A DNA stretch of 64,000 nt from Elmis aenea (lineage: Eukaryota > Arthropoda > Insecta > Coleoptera > Elmidae), in contig OX393577.1 in the NCBI GenBank assembly GCA_947652605.1, forward strand, positions 47,157,494 to 47,221,493, given 5' to 3'. Under the pieces are notes generated by a model that was not told the DNA's origin, ran no database searches, and saw only the letters and a program-made list of their open reading frames with translations. The translations under genes were made by a program, and so were the position numbers. Below, piece by piece: positions 61,564-64,000 of the stretch (its first letter is position 1; each line of letters begins with the position of its first letter).

Positions 61564-61813
61564 TTTTTTTTTTTTTAATTGAGAGTTTAGGGACGCTTCG
61601 ACAACTGAGGTCACTAGCGTCCGGGAGGAGGGGGCGGAGAACAAGGAAAGGGTGGGTAAGGTAAGGGTAGGTGGAAGTACTGTTACAGCATTTGCCTATA
61701 GTAGGTAGGGGAAACCACCTGAAACCCCTACGATGACAGACGGCCGCGGGATTCGAACCCACGCCTCCCGATTTTACTCGCTAGGTTGCATACCAACCTG
61801 CCACCGAGCTCGG
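61564..61813 (-). mobile_element. tRNA-derived SINE with 14-bp target duplication
   Basis: On the minus strand it starts at about 61813 with a tRNA-like head: an A-box-like GTGGCAGGTTGGTATG, and a B box GGGTTCGAATCCC at about 61750-61762. A GC-rich body follows, ending in a run of A (61564-61576, T on the plus strand). An exact 14-base duplication TTCATTTAAGATTT lies at 61550-61563 and 61814-61827. This is a complete Pol III-type retroposon and looks recent. Confidence 0.88.
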
Positions 61814-62244
61814 TTCATTTAAGATTTGGTACTCAATGAGCAAAAAACTCCACAGTTTTACTTTCCGATACAATCTATCGTAATTGTTACATGAAAGTTA
61901 ATTTTGTCTGAAGGAATTATCAGTACGTTAATAAGATGAGTTGCTAAATAAGACACTAGAAAAGTGTTTTCTACCAAAAATTTTACTTTTCCAATCGAAA
62001 TAAACAGTAAGAATCGTTTCGTAGTAGTTCACTGTTTTGTTTCGCCTGAAATAATTTTGTAGTCAACTCCATGCAAAAGGTTTAATGGTAATAAGGTAAC
62101 ACAAATAACGCAAATATTACGAAACTCGAGTGCTCAGAAACAATCCATGAACGATAATATTTTTAAACTAACAGTAAGTGTTGACAACGAACAATAATCA
62201 TCCTTATCACACGTAAAACATGTGCATTTTCGAGGGGATATAGG

Positions 62245-62252
62245 TATATAAG
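62245..62252 (+). promoter_or_regulatory. TATA box of carboxypeptidase copy 2
   Basis: TATATAAG lies 63-70 bases before the start codon, in upstream sequence closely matching that of copy 1. The match of the two upstream regions begins about 220 bases before each start. Confidence 0.65.
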
Positions 62253-62314
62253 AAAAAATTTCGCTCTTTAATATAAGTATACGTTTACTTTAAAGATAGC
62301 TGTGAATATCAAAC

Positions 62315-64000
62315 ATGAAGATTTTACTTCTTTTAAGTGTTACACTGCTACTGGCAAATTGTCAGTATTTGTCTTATGATGGTTACAAAGTATTTAGAGT
62401 GTTTTCTCAAAGCGCCCGTCAAGCTGAAATATTAAAAGTATTGGAAAGAAGTAATAAAGTAAGATCAAATTTTAATTATAAGTTATTCAAACAAAAATAT
62501 AAAACTTCTTAGATAACTTTTTTAAATACACTTAAACCTGGATGTATTCGCTATTAGTATGTATTTGAAAATAATAATGCATTCAACATATGAGGCATAT
62601 ACTTTCGATTTTATACAACCAACTAGTAGAAATTGTATACATGTTTTTCATATTTTAGTTCGATTTTTGGACAAACGGAGGGATAAAAGATTATGTTGAC
62701 ATAATGGTTGCGCCTAAATATATCGAAGAATTCACAACAATGATGAGGAAAAACAGTTTTACATACAACACCTTCATCGAGGATGTTCAAAGGTAAATAA
62801 ATTTGGTGTTGAATAAATAATTAGATTTATGAAAGAGAAGTTTTTCCCCTTCCTATACATATTGGTAATAGTGCATAGTTTAAATTTTAACGGAATTCAC
62901 ATCTTTGTTTCCATTTTTCAATCAATAATGACTATTTTAGAACCATCAACTTGACACCAAAATTGAACAGGGACACTAAAGCCGTTGACTGGACCAATTA
63001 CAACTCGTTAACTGAAGTAAGTTGAACTTTACAATTTAAGCGGCAAATAGCTAGTAAAATACGTTATAGATCTATGATTGGATGGATTCACTTGAGGCAA
63101 CATACGACACTGTAATCGTAGTTGACGCTGGAATGTCTTACATGAACACAACAATTAAAGGAGTTAAGCTTACACTTGGTTCTTCTAGTGCTCCGGTGGC
63201 GTTTATTGAAGCAGGTATATAGCCTTTCATTGCAAAATTTAAAAAAAAAATAACGCGTTCCCGATTTTTCCACTAACGCACCCGGCATTCACAATTTAAT
63301 ACATTCTCGTTTGTGTATGTTAGGTTTTGCACATTTAGCAACTGTTTTAATTACCAGATATAATCAAGTATTTAAAATGAAACTGGCAAAATTTTTAAAG
63401 CAATTTGGTATTGTTCTTTAAATTGTAGGTATTCATGGTAGAGAATGGATAGCTCCAGCCACTGCCACCTATATAATTAACGAATTTCTTACGAGCTCAG
63501 ATCCTCAAATAAGAGCAGCAGCTGAAGCATTTGTTTGGTACATTGTACCAGTCTTCAATCCAGACAGCTACGAATATACTTTTACGGACGTAAGTTTTGT
63601 CTCTGATTTAGAATTCACCAATTACTTCTTGGAGTCTTGCAGGATAGACTATGGCGTAAAAATAGACAACCAAACAGCGGTACCGTTTGCACGGGCACTA
63701 ACTTGAACCGAAATTTTGCTTATATGCGACTTAATGGAGGAGGCAGTATCGAACCTTGCTCGGAATACTTCGCTGGTAAGAAAATTAACAGCGCCCCAGA
63801 GACTGCTTCCTTATCCGAATTCATTACGAGTGTATCCAGTAACATGAAACTGTACATAAGTTTGCATGCATACGCCCAGAAGCTTATGTTCCCATATGCA
63901 TACACATATAAGCCCTTGGATAATTATCAGGAACATGTAGGTAGTACGTTTTGTATGGTTGCCAAATATTAAGAGATCACTTTTCAGTATGATATAGCTG
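62315..64000 (+). CDS. Zinc procarboxypeptidase (M14A), copy 2, cut by the window end
   Basis: Tandem duplicate of the preceding gene. Exons are 62315-62458, 62659-62792, 62941-63016, 63070-63214, 63429-63589, 63643-63936 and the start of exon 7 from 63988. All six complete exons equal their copy 1 counterparts in length and phase. The signal peptide, GIHGREW, DRLWRK, NLNRNF and SLHAYAQ are conserved. Amino-acid changes are scattered (for example QPNSGTVCTG instead of QRNGGFACVG before the NLNRNF motif). Intron 4 is 214 bp against 721 bp in copy 1. The intact frame and conserved promoter suggest a functional gene. The catalytic Glu exon is beyond the window. Confidence 0.92.

Noticed and set aside
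61740..61813. Functional tRNA gene
   Set aside because: The B box and A-box-like motif belong to the head of a SINE with an A tail and target duplications. No proper cloverleaf or anticodon arm could be drawn.

Overview
This is a 64 kb piece of an AT-rich, intron-rich animal genome, almost certainly an insect. The calpain is closest in architecture to Drosophila CalpA, and the digestive-type carboxypeptidases, short introns with GT-AG borders and dense DNA transposons fit an insect. A beetle is possible, but that is a guess. All family assignments come from reading translated exons and motifs; no database was searched.

There are four protein-coding loci. (1) Minus strand, 4921-9527: a secreted carboxylesterase-family protein in seven exons whose last exons are not in view. 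Its nucleophile serine and oxyanion-hole motif are both replaced, so it is probably a non-catalytic member. (2) Minus strand, 15466-45907: one large CalpA-type calpain gene. Fifteen coding exons join with consistent phases into a 945-residue protein. It has a 207-bp in-frame cassette exon coding for a hydrophobic insert. It also has an alternative end in exon 9 that replaces the five-EF-hand domain with a Tyr/Pro/Ser/Gly-rich tail. (3) and (4) Plus strand, 56635-60908 and 62315 to the window edge: two tandem copies of a zinc procarboxypeptidase (M14 family), the first complete (eight exons, 408 residues), the second cut by the window end.

Nearly everything else is transposon-derived, mostly in calpain introns and between genes. 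Four groups stand out. Foldback-type elements have terminal inverted repeats made of short tandem repeats; the clearest, at 1900-3937, has a perfect 9-bp target duplication. Long palindromic elements flanked by TA share a CAGGGTG terminus, and many also share an ordered set of subterminal boxes. hAT elements and hAT MITEs have 8-bp target duplications (ten with exact or near-exact copies). TTAA-flanked piggyBac-type elements are also present. Several are nested three deep (21959-24279 and 46689-48989). A tRNA-derived SINE with a 14-bp target duplication lies between the carboxypeptidase copies.

The genes do not form a pathway. The esterase and carboxypeptidases are secreted; the calpain is a cytosolic calcium-dependent protease. 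The most informative features are the two routes of isoform diversity in the calpain, the dead esterase, and the repeat architecture. I saw no functional RNA gene, CRISPR array or bacterial insertion.
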